From Chiridota heheva (taxonomy: Eukaryota; Echinodermata; Holothuroidea; Apodida; Chiridotidae), in NCBI GenBank assembly GCA_020152595.1, contig JAIGNY010002010.1, forward strand, positions 143,501-207,500: DNA of 64,000 bases, read 5' to 3'. Numbering within the stretch: position 1 is the first letter of the stretch; every line of letters starts with the position of its first letter. Shown here one piece after another: positions 12,406 to 23,174 of the stretch. The translations under genes were made by a program, and so were the position numbers. Below the pieces are notes generated by a model, which saw only the letters and a program-made list of their open reading frames with translations, did no database searches and was not told where the DNA came from.

Positions 12406-13159
12406 AAATTGCTTAAATGTTGCTGAGCAGTTATGTAATGAAGAGAGTCATACATGATAGTACACAATGCAGTACTTGGTTTGGCTCATTGACATATAGT
12501 GTATGTACTAAGTATTGTGCCTGCAAACTTGAACTTTAATATTATTGAACTATTGCTATATTGTTATCTTGATCTGTGTTTCTATGAGAGTTAAAGGTCT
12601 TGGGTTGTTTGGTTTTGCTGGGAATGGTGGGGGAGGGGGGGGAGTGGTGGGGAGTGGGTCAACTTAATGTTTTATGTTCTAAACTTTCTGTAAGCAAATA
12701 CTGACAAAATTGAGGCAGCAGCAACATTGCTAAAGGAATATTCCCATGTATATGCATTCATTCATATATAATATAGACCATTTTAAAAACAAATTATTGG
12801 TAACAAATTATGAAAATATCATATTTTATTCAAAAGTTACACCAATTTAAAAGTAGCAACATTTTTTTTTAAATGCACTTAACAGGAAATGACCTACAGT
12901 ATAGCTTGATGGTGACAGGGACACAATTCAGCAAAATTCTTATGTATTTCTTATATATTCTAATTACATTTTTATCTTATCAAAAGAACATTTTGGAGGT
13001 TCTTGTTTAGTTCGGTTTGTAACACCGATCGGGGGACTCAGTAAGTACCCCGATCGAGAGACTCAAGCATGTGCACTAAGCCTACAGTGATATATAAGCT
13101 GCCATTTTTATTGTAAAGTTTCAGTCATAGACGTTTATCGAACGTTTCATTCAACGTTT

Positions 13160-14205
13160 TGTAACTGTCACGATCCAACCGGGTCCAATGAAATGCTCAG
13201 GGTCCTTGGTCCAGCCTCTTAGCCAGATTTTACTTCAGGGCGCCTATCGCTTCTTCTCCGGACCTAGTTGAATACGCTTTAATTTGCTGCCACCAGCGAA
13301 TGTCCTGACCAATCAAATCCCAGAACACTCGACTTTCAGAAATTGTGATGTATACACAGAAATGTGAATAGTTCCGTCAACAATAAAACACTAACTCAAC
13401 TTTGTATGTTCTATGACTATATTATTCTGGATACTCCTCACGATAATAACGGATAGAAAATACATGTATATAGACGATATTTCCTACAACAAGATGCAAG
13501 TAAAATACTTCACTATTCTTTAATATGAAGGATTACACTGTGTAATAACTACAATATTACAGGAGTAAATCTTCTAACTCCTGGAGTCAAACTGTCCCAA
13601 ATATTCTATCTCAATATACGATTGAGAACCAAGGAGTATAACTTCACTCAATAGAATACAAACAAATCCCTCTAAACTTCGCAAAGTTGTTGACAAGATT
13701 TCGATATACTTTGGTGACTAGTTTCAGACTGAATTTACCATCCTCTGTTTGAGGTATTTATAATAATCCACTCTTATGTTTTCTCTACATTAAAACAATT
13801 AAACTTTCCTGTCCTAACTACTTCCTCTCTTAACTTCCTCTCTTAACTTCCTGCCTAACTTCCTGTCTGACTTCCTGTCTGACTTCCTGCCTGACTTCCT
13901 GCCTGACTTCCTGCCTGACTTCCTGCCTAACTTCCTGCCTAACTTCCTGCCTGACTTCCTGCCTAACTTCCTGCCTAACTTCCTGCCTAACTTCCTGCCT
14001 GACTTCCTGTCTGACTTCCTGCAACCTTGATACAACTTCCTGCAAGATCACCGAGAAAACCTCTAGACACAGCAAGGTCAACTCTTGAAAACACTGCTTG
14101 CAAACACCCCCCAGAATCACAGCATGTACACGTTCCTGTCTTAAGGACACCCATCCCCAACAAAACATGGATCAAAGCGACATGTAAAACCTCCTGACAG
14201 TAACA
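13160..14205 (-). mobile_element. Solo-LTR-like insertion (1046 bp)
   Basis: The termini are TGTAACTGTCA at the left and TGACAGTAACA at the right, giving the TG...CA form of an LTR with an 11-bp imperfect inverted repeat. The related family B copy at 19257 lacks this block, which confirms an insertion. Flanks ACGTTT and AAGTTT are a possible 6-bp duplication with one mismatch. On the minus strand there is a TATA-like TTATTATAAATACC near 13760. No coding part or second LTR is present. A TGGTGGCAGCA motif inside could be a primer-binding site, in which case the LTR would be shorter and part of the leader present. A non-LTR origin is not excluded. Confidence 0.55.
13817..14034. repeat. 12-bp minisatellite (ACTTCCTGCCTG)
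   Basis: About 18 units alternate between CTGCCTGA, CTGCCTAA and CTGTCTGA variants, inside the U3-like part of the solo LTR. Minus-strand frames such as repeated RKLG or RQEV are translations of this array. Confidence 0.9.
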
Positions 14206-14950
14206 AAGTTTGCTTTGTTCATGTTCATGTTCAATTTTGCGAAAGTAAAACAACTTCGTTACTATCACGCACGTATTGCTAAATGATTTTTTCAAATCCT
14301 CAAGTTATTTCTCATAATTTCAGAAAACCTTGTTAAAGCGCGCGACTGCCTTACGGTAAGACATAATAAGAATTCATCACTTTTCTTCAAATTTCTTAAA
14401 AACTGCACAGTGAATTCTAAAAGCGCACGATGAAAAGATAATTTGTATGCCCCTATTTCAAATCGTGAAGAAAAATTTGACCCCTTCACAGTGGTTGAGT
14501 TTCCTGCGCTCAAAATGTGTCTGATTCTGATGTTATTCCTATACAAACTTTAAATTTTGATAGATGCATTGTGGGATACTTCTGTAAAGGATCTCCTGAT
14601 CGGGAAAACAAAACTGTTCTCCCAATCGGAGGTACAAACCGGACTGTTATTAGTATAGTGGGGAAGGGGGGGAGGGGGGAGGGGGATATGGATAACTAAA
14701 TAATAAGCATATACTTGTTTTCATCTTCATTAATAATTTCAGTAGAAAAAAAGTCCAATTTTTATTTTAAAGAAAAACAACAGATTTCCTTGAAAGTTTC
14801 GATTTTTCCATTTACTGTGTTTTTACTTAATGAAAATTAAATCTTTAATAAAATTTAAATTAAAAAAAAAAAAAAGGTATTAAAGTTTCTTTCACCAATC
14901 TTGTTTTTAGTATTTCTGTAATTTTAAAAATCACGGGAATATTCCTTTAA

Positions 14951-15239
14951 AATAGGACAGTTCACAAGAGCACCCTTGTAATTTTTTATTTACTTCTATG
15001 ATTTTTCTAAATAATAGAAGTAATAATAATAATAATGATAATCAATCTATAATGATAATAATAATAACAAAACAACAATATGATACTGATGGTGTAAACA
15101 AAATGATAATCAAAATTTAAAATCAAAATTGAGTCATGAAAGTTTTCTATTATTATAGTTATATTTCACTATTATTTTTTTCATTATTCATGATTAATAT
15201 TATTGATAATTGATAAAGTTACATAATTGTTTCTTTATT
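14951..15239. other. AT-rich spacer with ATA/TAA microsatellite
   Basis: Short (TAA)n and (ATA)n runs lie at 15017-15068. Nothing else is recognised. Confidence 0.5.
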
Positions 15240-16050
15240 ACAGAAAAATAACTGACTCCAGCAGAGAAGCAAAAGCGGTATCGAGAAAAGAAGAAAGCTT
15301 TATGAAGATATGATGAATACAAAAACGCAATGCATCACATTCTAGAAAATATCGTGGCAAGAAAAAGAATGAAATAAATAAAATATCTACTTCAACAAAA
15401 AAGGAAGAGAAACTTGCTGAAATAAGAAATAAGACCACACAACGCACAAAAAAAGTGCCGCAATGTGAAGAAACAAAGAAAAGCAGAAGCTGCAGGAAGT
15501 GAAAAACTCCAAAGTGAATTTTGTGCAAGAGTGGAATATTAAACAAGGCTCTCCCTGAAACCCCTCTCAGACGGCGCAAAATTGGCCAAAATCTGTTTAA
15601 TGAATTTTGTGGTGGAACTCCCTCCCCTGTAAAGACCACCCACCCAGTACCTAATGTATTAAGTGATAAGACTGTTCAGTTAGAGAAAAACTTTCATCAA
15701 TGAGACCACATTAATTGGCAAGCACCACGCAGAAAGGATTATGTAACAATCCACAGTGAGAAAGGTGTGAGAAAAAAGGTAAATGACCTCTTCAATTCTT
15801 GAAACATCAAAATTGTTTTGTGGTGAATATCCAGTGGCCAAAGTTGGCAAAAATAAATTTACAGAACTGCGTCCCAAACATATGTTACTTAGTTGTAAAC
15901 TTCATCACAATGTGTGTCTCTGCAAGTACCACAAAAACTTTATATTTGCTGTTGAAGCTTTTCACAAAGCAAATCCCAGTTTCCTACTTACACCCATGAG
16001 TTGCCTGAAATGGTTCTTTGTACCTCCCCTACAAGAAAGTGTTGGTTGAA
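15240..16050 (+). pseudogene. Broken copy of a multi-copy uncharacterised protein family (LRPKH / HNVCLCKYH type)
   Basis: Conserved peptides appear in the right order but in different frames. First is a basic stretch AEKQKRYREKKKA (about 15260-15300). Next is a lysine-rich segment, then NKALPETPLRRRKIGQNLF (about 15545-15600). Last is NKFTELRPKHMLL followed by HNVCLCKYHKNFIF (15855-15955), ending near FVPPLQES. Several frameshifts and stops separate the blocks, so the copy is dead. I recall this architecture from many aquatic invertebrate and fish genomes, where it is multi-copy and unnamed. The Cys/His-rich CxCxxH block suggests a zinc site. Its function is unknown and I assign none. I found no terminal repeats around it. 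Confidence 0.55.
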
Positions 16051-16919
16051 TTTGTGTGAAAAAGTCCCAAAATCCACAGGGATTGAAGAATAGATAGTTT
16101 TGAAGATGCCAGTGAAGCATCAAACACCCAGTATACATTATAGGTTTCATGAACAAATTTAGGTAAAACAAGCACATGTCTCCTATCAACTGTTGAATGT
16201 TCAAGTTACCTGTTGTAATTAAGCCTTAATATGAATTGGTGTTGTTTGTACATAGATTTAATCAATTCATCAGCATGCTGTGTAAATATCATTACTACAA
16301 TTTATCAAAATATCTGCCGTAGGCGGATTTACATCTGCCGTAGGCGGATTTTAGAAAGCTTAATCTTGCTGCATGTCAAAAAATACAATCATTTGTGTGA
16401 TACTAGCTCTGTCTAAACTTTCCGCTCCACTGATTCAATGAAAGGATCTATTGTTAACCAGCAAGTGCAGTGTATTTGCTTGTCTTATTAGTTCAGGGTG
16501 ATGAAGCAGAAAGCTCACTGAGCAACAATAGTTGGCTGTTTAAAATATTTAGAGCTAAATGATTCGTCTGCAGAGAGCATGCATGACTAACTTTAATTGA
16601 AATTTTTGAAGAAATATTTTCAGCACAGAGCCTAACGGCCTTTACTCCTCATGAGTTATTTGGGAATTGTTATCAAGAAAATTTGATATTTACATGAAGT
16701 AGAACAACACCATGAATTTAAAAGAACTAAACAGGATGGTAACAATGCATTGTGTACTATGCATGTAGGGCCTACATGATACATGCACTATTTTGATGTT
16801 ATTTGTTTAAGATTGAGTTATTTCATCATTTTACCAGTTGTTTGAATAAATAAAATAGAAATACCATTCTGCATACGACCAAACAAACCAAGAAACATTG
16901 ACATGTGGTAGAACTATAC
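16051..16919. other. Intron sequence, one 20-bp tandem duplication
   Basis: Bases 16314-16352 contain ATCTGCCGTAGGCGGATTT twice in tandem. Nothing else is recognised. Confidence 0.55.
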
Positions 16920-16939
16920 CATTCGACTTATGGCAGAAC

Positions 16940-17035
16940 AAACCATAGTTACAGCGGGCACGAAGTTACCAATTACCGTGGAGTTACCATGGAGTTACCG
17001 TAGCACGAAAGTTACCGTAGCACAAGTTACTATGT
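16940..17035. repeat. Degenerate minisatellite (GAGTTACCGTAGCACGA)
   Basis: Four or five imperfect units related to the array at 11643-11765. The sequence between this and the exon at 17634 is ordinary intron. Confidence 0.6.
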
Positions 17036-17633
17036 TTTTTTTAAAGCCAATGTAAAACTATGAGGGACAAATGTTATTAATTATTTTCCCTCAAAGTTTC
17101 TTCAGGTGGTATAATATAAATACCTTTCCTGATTCAGATTTACTACTTTTTTGACATATCCCATGGTTTTTAAGACACAAAATCGCAGGACAAAGTATGA
17201 CAGAATACATAAAGACTGAGGAATCTGAGACTATGACATCACAGCTAGTCTGATTTCAGTCATTTCTACACAAATGATACCAAACTTTAAACTTAGATAC
17301 TCCTTAAGGGAATAAGATTTTTGAATGTTTTCTTCACTATAATTGTTTTTTTTGTTTTTGTTTTTTTTAAGCCCTCTTTCATATAAGATAGACTTGCTTG
17401 ACCCTTGAACTAATCCTTTAAGTAATGTTGAATTCAATTTCAAATGTTGTAAATGAGACCAGACAGTACACAGTGCACTTGCCATATTTCCAATATCTTC
17501 AAAAACTAATCAACTTAAATTCTATAAAATAAAATTTCTGACAATTGATTATCCTCATATGCTCTGTGTGTGAGACACTTAAATATAGTAAAGCTCCAAA
17601 AAAATAACATCACAAGAATATTTGTTTACTTAC

Positions 17634-17765
17634 ATATTTTTGTACATACGCCTCCCATCAATAATCTGCTGGTTCTGTAGTCTTGTTTTGACCAGATCTA
17701 TCGGGAATATACATGTAACTCCAGCTATCCCAGCTACTGCACCATTTACTATTTTGGATGGCAAA
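17634..17765 (-). CDS. SLC25A22: Mitochondrial glutamate carrier, exon coding transmembrane helix 1 (132 nt)
   Basis: The acceptor CTTTCACAG ends at 17766 and the donor GTAAGT begins at 17633. One base completes a codon from an upstream exon, 43 codons follow, and the final AT joins the A of the exon at 2119. The peptide begins [18 protein letters not shown], a glycine-rich first helix. It continues into the mitochondrial carrier signature PIDLVKTR (PX[D/E]XX[K/R]X[K/R]) and [15 protein letters not shown] in the first matrix loop. LPxKxxNGxxAG followed by TC(V/I)[13 protein letters not shown] is characteristic of SLC25A22/A18. The start codon exon (a few residues in this family) was not found. 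A 35-bp satellite array begins about 63 bp upstream of this acceptor. Confidence 0.93.
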
Positions 17766-17828
17766 CTGTGAAAGAAAACGTTGACAATTGATGTTAATTT
17801 CTGAAATGATACACAAATGAAGGGTTTA

Positions 17829-19197
17829 GAAGCTAGAGGAATTGATCCTAGATGAAGAAAGGGGTAATCGGAGGAATGGATCCTAGATGAAGAAAAGGGT
17901 AATCGGAGGAATTAATCCTAGATGAAGAAAGGGGTACTCGGAGGAATTGATCCTAGATTAAGAAAGGGGTAATCAAAGGAATTGATCCTAGATTAGAAAA
18001 GGGGTAATCGGAGAAATTGATCCTAGATAAGGAAAGGGGTAATTGGAGGAATTGATCCTAGATTAAGAAAGGGGTAATCAAAGGAATTGATCCTAGATTA
18101 AGAAAGGGGTAATCGGAGGAATTGATCCTAGATAAAGAAAAGAGTAATCGGATAAATTGATCCTAGATTAAGAAAGGGGTAATCGGAGGAATTGATTCTA
18201 GATGAAGAAAGGGGTTATCAGAGGAATTGATCCTAGATGTAGAAAGAGGTAATCAGAAGAATTGATCCTAGATGAAGAAAGGAGTAATCGGAGGAATTAA
18301 TCCTAGATGAAGAAAGCGGTAATCGGGGGAATTGATCCTAGATGAAGAAAGCGGTAATCGGAGAAATTGATCCTAGATTAAGAAAGGGGTTATCAGAGGA
18401 ATTGATCCTAGATGTAGAAAGGGGTAATCGGAGGAATTGATCCTAGATGAAGAAAGTGGTAATCGGAGGAATTGATCCTAGATGAAGAAAGCGGTAATCG
18501 GAGGAATTGATCCTAGATTAAGAAAGGGGTAATCAAAGGAATTGATCCTAGATTAAGAAAGGGGTAATCGGAGGAATTGATCCTAGATAAAGAAAAGAGT
18601 AATCGGATAAATTGATCCTAGATTAAGAAAGGGGTAATCGGAGGAATTGATTCTAGATGAAGAAAGGGGTTATCAGAGGAATTGATCCTAGATGTAGAAA
18701 GAGGTAATCAGAGGAATTGATCCTAGATGAAGAAAGGGGTAATCGGAGGAATTGATCCTAGATGAAGAAAGCGGTAATCGGAGGAATTGATCCTAGATTA
18801 AGAAAGGGGTTATCAGAGGAATTGATCCTAGATGTAGAAAGGGGTAATCGGAGGAATTGATCCTAGATTAAGAAAGGGGTTATCAGAGGAATTGATCCTA
18901 GATGTAGAAAGGGATAATTGGAGGAATTGATCCAAGATGAAGAAAGTGGTAATCGGAGAAATTGATCCTAGATTAAGAAAGGGGTAATCAAAGGAATTGA
19001 TCCTAGATTAAGAAAGGGGTAATCGGAGGAATTGATCCTAGATAAAGAAAAGAGTAATCAGATAAATTGATCCTAGATTAAGAAAGGGGTAATCGGAGGA
19101 ATTGATCCTAGATGAAGAAAGGGGTAATCAGAGGAATCGATCCTAGATGAAGAAAGGGGTAATCAGAGGAATTGATCCTAGATGAAAGGGGTAATCG
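17829..19197. repeat. 35-bp satellite array, ~39 units, with 455-bp higher-order period
   Basis: The monomer starts GGAATTGATCCTAGATGAAG and continues AAAGGGGTAATCGGA. Variants (GATTAAG, GATGTAG, GATAAAG; GGGGTAATC, GGGGTTATC, AGAGTAATC) occur in a fixed order. The variant GATAAAGAAAAGAGTAATC begins at 18131, 18586 and 19041. Both intervals are exactly 455 bp, that is 13 monomers. The array lies in the intron immediately upstream of the carrier exon at 17634-17765. Confidence 0.95.
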
Positions 19198-19256
19198 GGG
19201 ACACCTTGAGCTTCTTTGAAGGTGCATCTTACAGTATGACTTAAAATGTATTAGAC

Positions 19257-19854
19257 CAGTCTGGTTCATACTCCTGATTGATCAGAGAACAGTTTTGGTC
19301 TCCCGATCAGGAGATACTTACGTAAGTATCCCACAATGCATCTATCCACATTCAAATTTGTATAGAAATCATATAAGAGTCAGACAAATTTTGAGCGCGG
19401 GGAACGTAACCACTACACAGGGTTCAAATTTTTTTCTCCGTATAAAATAATGGCATATGAATTATCTTTTCACTGTGCGCTTTTAAAATATATCGTGGAA
19501 TATTCAAGAAATTTGAAGAAAAGTGTTAACTTCTTAGGTGTTACCATTAGGCAGTCACGCTTTAACGGGATTTTCTGTTTGAAGTTGGGTTCGGAAATTA
19601 TTTTTACTTACATGTAATAAATATTACAAGAATCAAATAACACTTTCGAATTTTCATTTCATTTTAACAAAGTGTAGATTTAGGTAATAATACACACATA
19701 AACCTACTATGCTAAAGACTATGACGAAGCTTTATTATTGAATAGACTCATACTGCACATGTCCCGATTTAGATCTCCTCAGCCTGATCAGGAGTACTGC
19801 ACATGTCCCGATCTCCCAAACTATGAGATCTGATCAGGAGTACGAACCATACTG
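19257..19854 (+). mobile_element. Family B MITE, copy 2 (598 bp)
   Basis: The ends CAGTCTGGTTCATACTCCTG and, on the other strand, CAGTATGGTTCGTACTCCTG form terminal inverted repeats. A perfect 5-bp target duplication TAGAC flanks it (19252-19256 and 19855-19859). Further GATCAGGAG motifs repeat in both orientations near each end. It is non-coding. Confidence 0.85.
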
Positions 19855-19920
19855 TAGACCATGGAGTTTCACATCTTCTATGGCCACCTACACAATGCTT
19901 AATATTTATCTATATATATT

Positions 19921-20050
<130 letters not shown>

Positions 20051-20092
20051 AAAACAAATTTATATATATATATATATATTAAAAAAAAAAAT

Positions 20093-20646
20093 TTGGTGAT
20101 GTTCTTTGCTTCATTTCAATCAGCTAAAAAGTAAACTTATCTACATACATATTGTTACTGTAGAATAGTATGGCAAAATCTGTTCCCCCTTTAAAGAATT
20201 GTAGGAGCTAATCATGTGAAAAGCAATGGATTTACACAAAACACTACAATAGAGGGTACAAGATGTTCATTCATAACGTAACACAAATTGACATACAAAT
20301 TTGTGCCACAAATTTAATCCTGAAAATTCATAAAAGCTGTAAAATTGCCACTTACAGTATTTATATGTACAGAGACGCTGGTGAGATTTTTTTCTGTCAT
20401 TTGTTTTTAACAAATTTAAAGCAATTTAGCCCAATTGTACAATTTTTAAGCAAATTTTCCAACTCAGAAATTTCTAAGCTTATAAAATGCATCATCCTTT
20501 TAGTGCATGGTTAACTTTTTCACTGTGTACATTAAATTTCACACTCAAGTATCAATACATGGTAATATGGTAATGTGATGAAATGTTTTTGAAAATGTGT
20601 CAGAAAATGCAGATTTTTATCTCCATGGTCAGAAGCATCAACCTGC
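20093..20646. other. No gene seen
   Basis: AT-rich sequence. An 83-codon frame (20263-20514) resembles nothing I know. Confidence 0.5.
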
Positions 20647-21131
20647 CAGTCCGGAAGCATGCCTATTAATAGGAACATTTATAACACTCGAGAATATTGA
20701 AGTCATGCAGTCATATTGTTCAGATGTTGCGATAAAAAGTTTTTAATTCATGTACTTGGAGTATTAAAAATCAAAATGTTGAAAAACATATGAATTTTCA
20801 TAATGGCCGTTTCATGCCTAAAATCTAGCTCTATTGTCTATTGCATCTAATATTTCAAAAACGGTGTGGTAAATATATCAAATGGGAATGGAAAAGTTAT
20901 AGCCATGACAGTACTGAAGGTATTTTCATAATTTTAATTTCCCACTAACAAAGATATTTTTCCCAGACGTATTTCAAATTTGAAAAATGTAACATTGCAT
21001 AAGGCTTTAACGTTAGGATACATGTAGCAATGGATCATGGGAAATATCACAAAATGGTGGTTTCCATGTAGCAAAATGTTCCCATCAATAGGAACATTTA
21101 TATTCTCATTAACAGGCATGCTACCGGACTG
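20647..21131. mobile_element. Family D MITE (485 bp)
   Basis: The terminal inverted repeats are CAGTCCGGAAGCATGCCTAT at the left and, on the opposite strand, CAGTCCGGTAGCATGCCTGT at the right. A perfect 5-bp target duplication CCTGC lies at 20642-20646 and 21132-21136. The next inner block, AATAGGAACATTTATA, is also inverted between the arms. The terminal CAGTCCGG and the duplication length are shared with family B. Confidence 0.85.
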
Positions 21132-21843
21132 CCTGCAGGCCATCATTAAAAAGTTGTTCATTTTGAGTACATGCAACCGAACAAAATTGCTACATGTACC
21201 AATTGCACTGGAATAATTTTTTGTCAATTTAATCTAAAATAATAGCACTTCAATGTATAAAGGTAATAAAACATTGGAATTTGGTCAAAAAACAAATGAT
21301 TGCTTACCTACTGACCCACTTTTTCAGAACAAGATAATTTACTTTAATACTCAAAACATTTTTATTTTTTTTTGTTTAAGCCTGGTCCCACATTCTGCAG
21401 CTGAAACTTTGGTACAATTACAAAGAAACAGTAATCACTTATACAATACGTGTAAAACCCAAATATCATATTACACACAAGCAGACTGCTGGGAGCTGCC
21501 ATATTTTTTTAAATAGCAACTACTGTACCTGTACATTCCAAAGGCTAAATGTTCTTAGAAATACCATGGATTTTTTTTTTTTGTGGAGAAATTCTTCCAT
21601 ACTGTACATATTACATGTTTCCTATTCACAATCAGTTCTTTAGCTACCGACATTTGCAATCCATAAAATTGATTAGATATTGATTACTGTGTGTGGTTAA
21701 ACAATGTTTAATTTGATTTATTAATGAATTGAAAAATCTGTAGCTGAACAATGTACAGTAGTTGTTTACATCAACTGAACATCGATGGGAGGGTTGAAAA
21801 AATACAATGTGATAAAATATAGGGCTCACCTGAAACTCGATTT
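21132..21843. other. No gene seen
   Basis: AT-rich, with short homopolymers. The frames present are unremarkable. Confidence 0.5.
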
Positions 21844-22372
21844 ATAGGGGCACTTAAGGTCAATGGGAGCAAACAACAATTGGTTGGTTTGTTGATGTTT
21901 AATGGCACAGCGACAGTCAGAGTCAAATGAGCCAAATTCTGGAGGGAAAAAAGGCTCATAACCTCAGCTGAAAACTCCCAGAAATGTAATTATGATCCAA
22001 TTTGTAATAGGCCTACTATTTCACAAAAAACAACAACTAAATTTTGCACCCTGGGATGGCTGGAAACGATTAAAAAACACAGTTTTTTGCGCAGTCCGTC
22101 ACACTATAATAGTACCTATTACGCAAAAATATCATTTCTTCGTAATACTGTAGGTACTTTCATAGTGTAACGTTTAAGGCCTAAATTTTTCCACAAAAAC
22201 ACCTCGTTTTCAGCCATTCCAGGGTGGGGATTTGTTTTGTTTTCTGATATATCATGACAAAACCGACAGTTAGATTTCTGGGAGTTTTTAGTTGAGGTGC
22301 GCAATTTCGGTTGAAATCATGAAAAATGGTGTTTTCTCCCATGCATTGTCCGTAATGATAAGTGCCCCTATT
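21844..22372. mobile_element. Foldback element with long inverted arms
   Basis: The left arm starts ATAGGGGCACTTA and the right arm, read in reverse, starts ATAGGGGCACTTA too. Inward, the blocks AAAACTCCCAGAAAT and CACCCTGGGATGGCTGGAAA recur inverted in the other arm (ACCCTGGAATGGCTGAAAAC). The centre is a near-palindrome at 22098-22170 (CACACTATA... against ...TATGAAAGT). Nearly the whole element could fold into one hairpin. The left arm is longer because a LINE tail is inserted in it. Confidence 0.7.
21880..21956 (-). mobile_element. LINE 3' tail inserted into the foldback arm
   Basis: The segment has the GGTTGGTTTGTTGATGTTTA and GGCACAGCGACAGTCAGAGT pattern, like the LINE 3' ends at 11486 and 58580 on the minus strand. 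It has no counterpart in the opposite arm of the foldback element. Confidence 0.5.
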
Positions 22373-23174
22373 GTTTCCAAGCCTCAAGAATGACCTAGAA
22401 TAACTTCAAACAAGTTTCAAAAGGGCGCATCCAGGATCCAGACTGGTCCAAATGCAACTTTTAAAATGGCACCTCCTTCCCTCATCTGCACAATTTTAAA
22501 GGGGCACCCTCTGCCCCCTTACTCTTGGGCCAGGGGAAATGAAACAAATTACCTCAAAATTGGCCAACAAATTTCTGAAAACGAGCAAAATTATCGGAAA
22601 ATAAGCATTTTCTGGAAATTAGAAAATAGTAGGTCTACCCAAAAATGAAAGTAATTGTCACAAAAATGTTTTGAAAATCAGAGAAAATTGTCCAGAACTG
22701 AAGGAAATTACTCTAAAATTGGCCAAAAAGTTCCCCCAAAAAAGCATTTTTTTTTTTAAATGAGCAAAATTTCATGAAAATGTTCTGAAAATCAAAGAAA
22801 ATTGTCCAGAAATAAAGCAAAATTTCTGAATTGAAAGCAAAAATTTACTGGGGGAACAGATGGAGCATATAACAAGTCAAAAATTCCCCCTTCCTCCCCC
22901 TCCCCCTACCCACCTTTAAGAATTTCTTTGTAAAGGCACTGGATTTATGCATAAGTTACAGTCTTTATATATAGCCTTGCAAACAAAAAACAAGTTATTG
23001 TGGATAAGATTACTGCAAGCCAGGTTATGGGTCTAATTCGACAGGGGACTCGTGCTGAGTTTCAAAGGTGTTTTTTATCAGAGTTATAAACCCTTTAATT
23101 TTCCAGCCAGAGATTTAATAGCATTATATGCATAAAATAACATATTTAAGCTATTTAGCCATTCTTAATAAGCT
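22373..23174. other. Degenerate low-complexity segment
   Basis: Bases 22540-22870 repeat loosely the words AAAATTGGCC, GAAAATTGTCC and AAGCATTTT. The style resembles 9290-9380 (CCGAAAATGC). Nothing codes. Confidence 0.45.

Larger units (their letters stand above)
13008..14646 (-). mobile_element. Family B MITE, copy 1, interrupted by a solo-LTR-like insertion
   Basis: The right end read on the minus strand is CAGTCCGGTTTGTACCTCCG; the left end is TAGTTCGGTTTGTAACACCG. Possible 5-bp target duplications are TTGTT (13003-13007) and TTATT (14647-14651). Without the inner insertion the element is about 587 bp. It aligns in inverted orientation with the 598-bp copy at 19257-19854, sharing blocks such as GATGCATTGTGGGATACTT and CAAATTTCTTAAAAACTGCA. 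Confidence 0.75.
12732..14950. mobile_element. Family A MITE, copy 2, split by nested insertions
   Basis: The left end AAAGGAATATTCCCATG (from 12732) and the right end CACGGGAATATTCCTTTAA (to 14950) are inverted. With the family B insertion at 13008-14646 removed, about 580 bp remain, matching the 572-574 bp of copies 1 and 3. This is the outermost layer of a three-level nest. Confidence 0.65.
2120..17633 (-). other. 15.5-kb intron of the glutamate carrier gene
   Basis: The donor is GTAAGT (17633-17628 read on the minus strand) and the acceptor CTAG ends at 2120. The split codon AT|A joins the two exons in frame. The intron carries Helentron-like repeats, four MITE or LTR-like insertions, a SINE, two minisatellites and a broken multi-copy gene. 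None of these interrupts the exons. Confidence 0.85.

Noticed and set aside
13160-14205. Complete LTR retrotransposon
   Set aside because: There is no gag-pol and no second LTR. The intact family B copy shows only a single block was inserted.
13814-14295. Minus-strand frames with repeated RKLG or RQEV
   Set aside because: These are artefacts of the 12-bp minisatellite in the solo-LTR-like block.
17829-19197. CRISPR array
   Set aside because: The 35-bp units are contiguous with no unique spacers, and this is animal DNA with introns.
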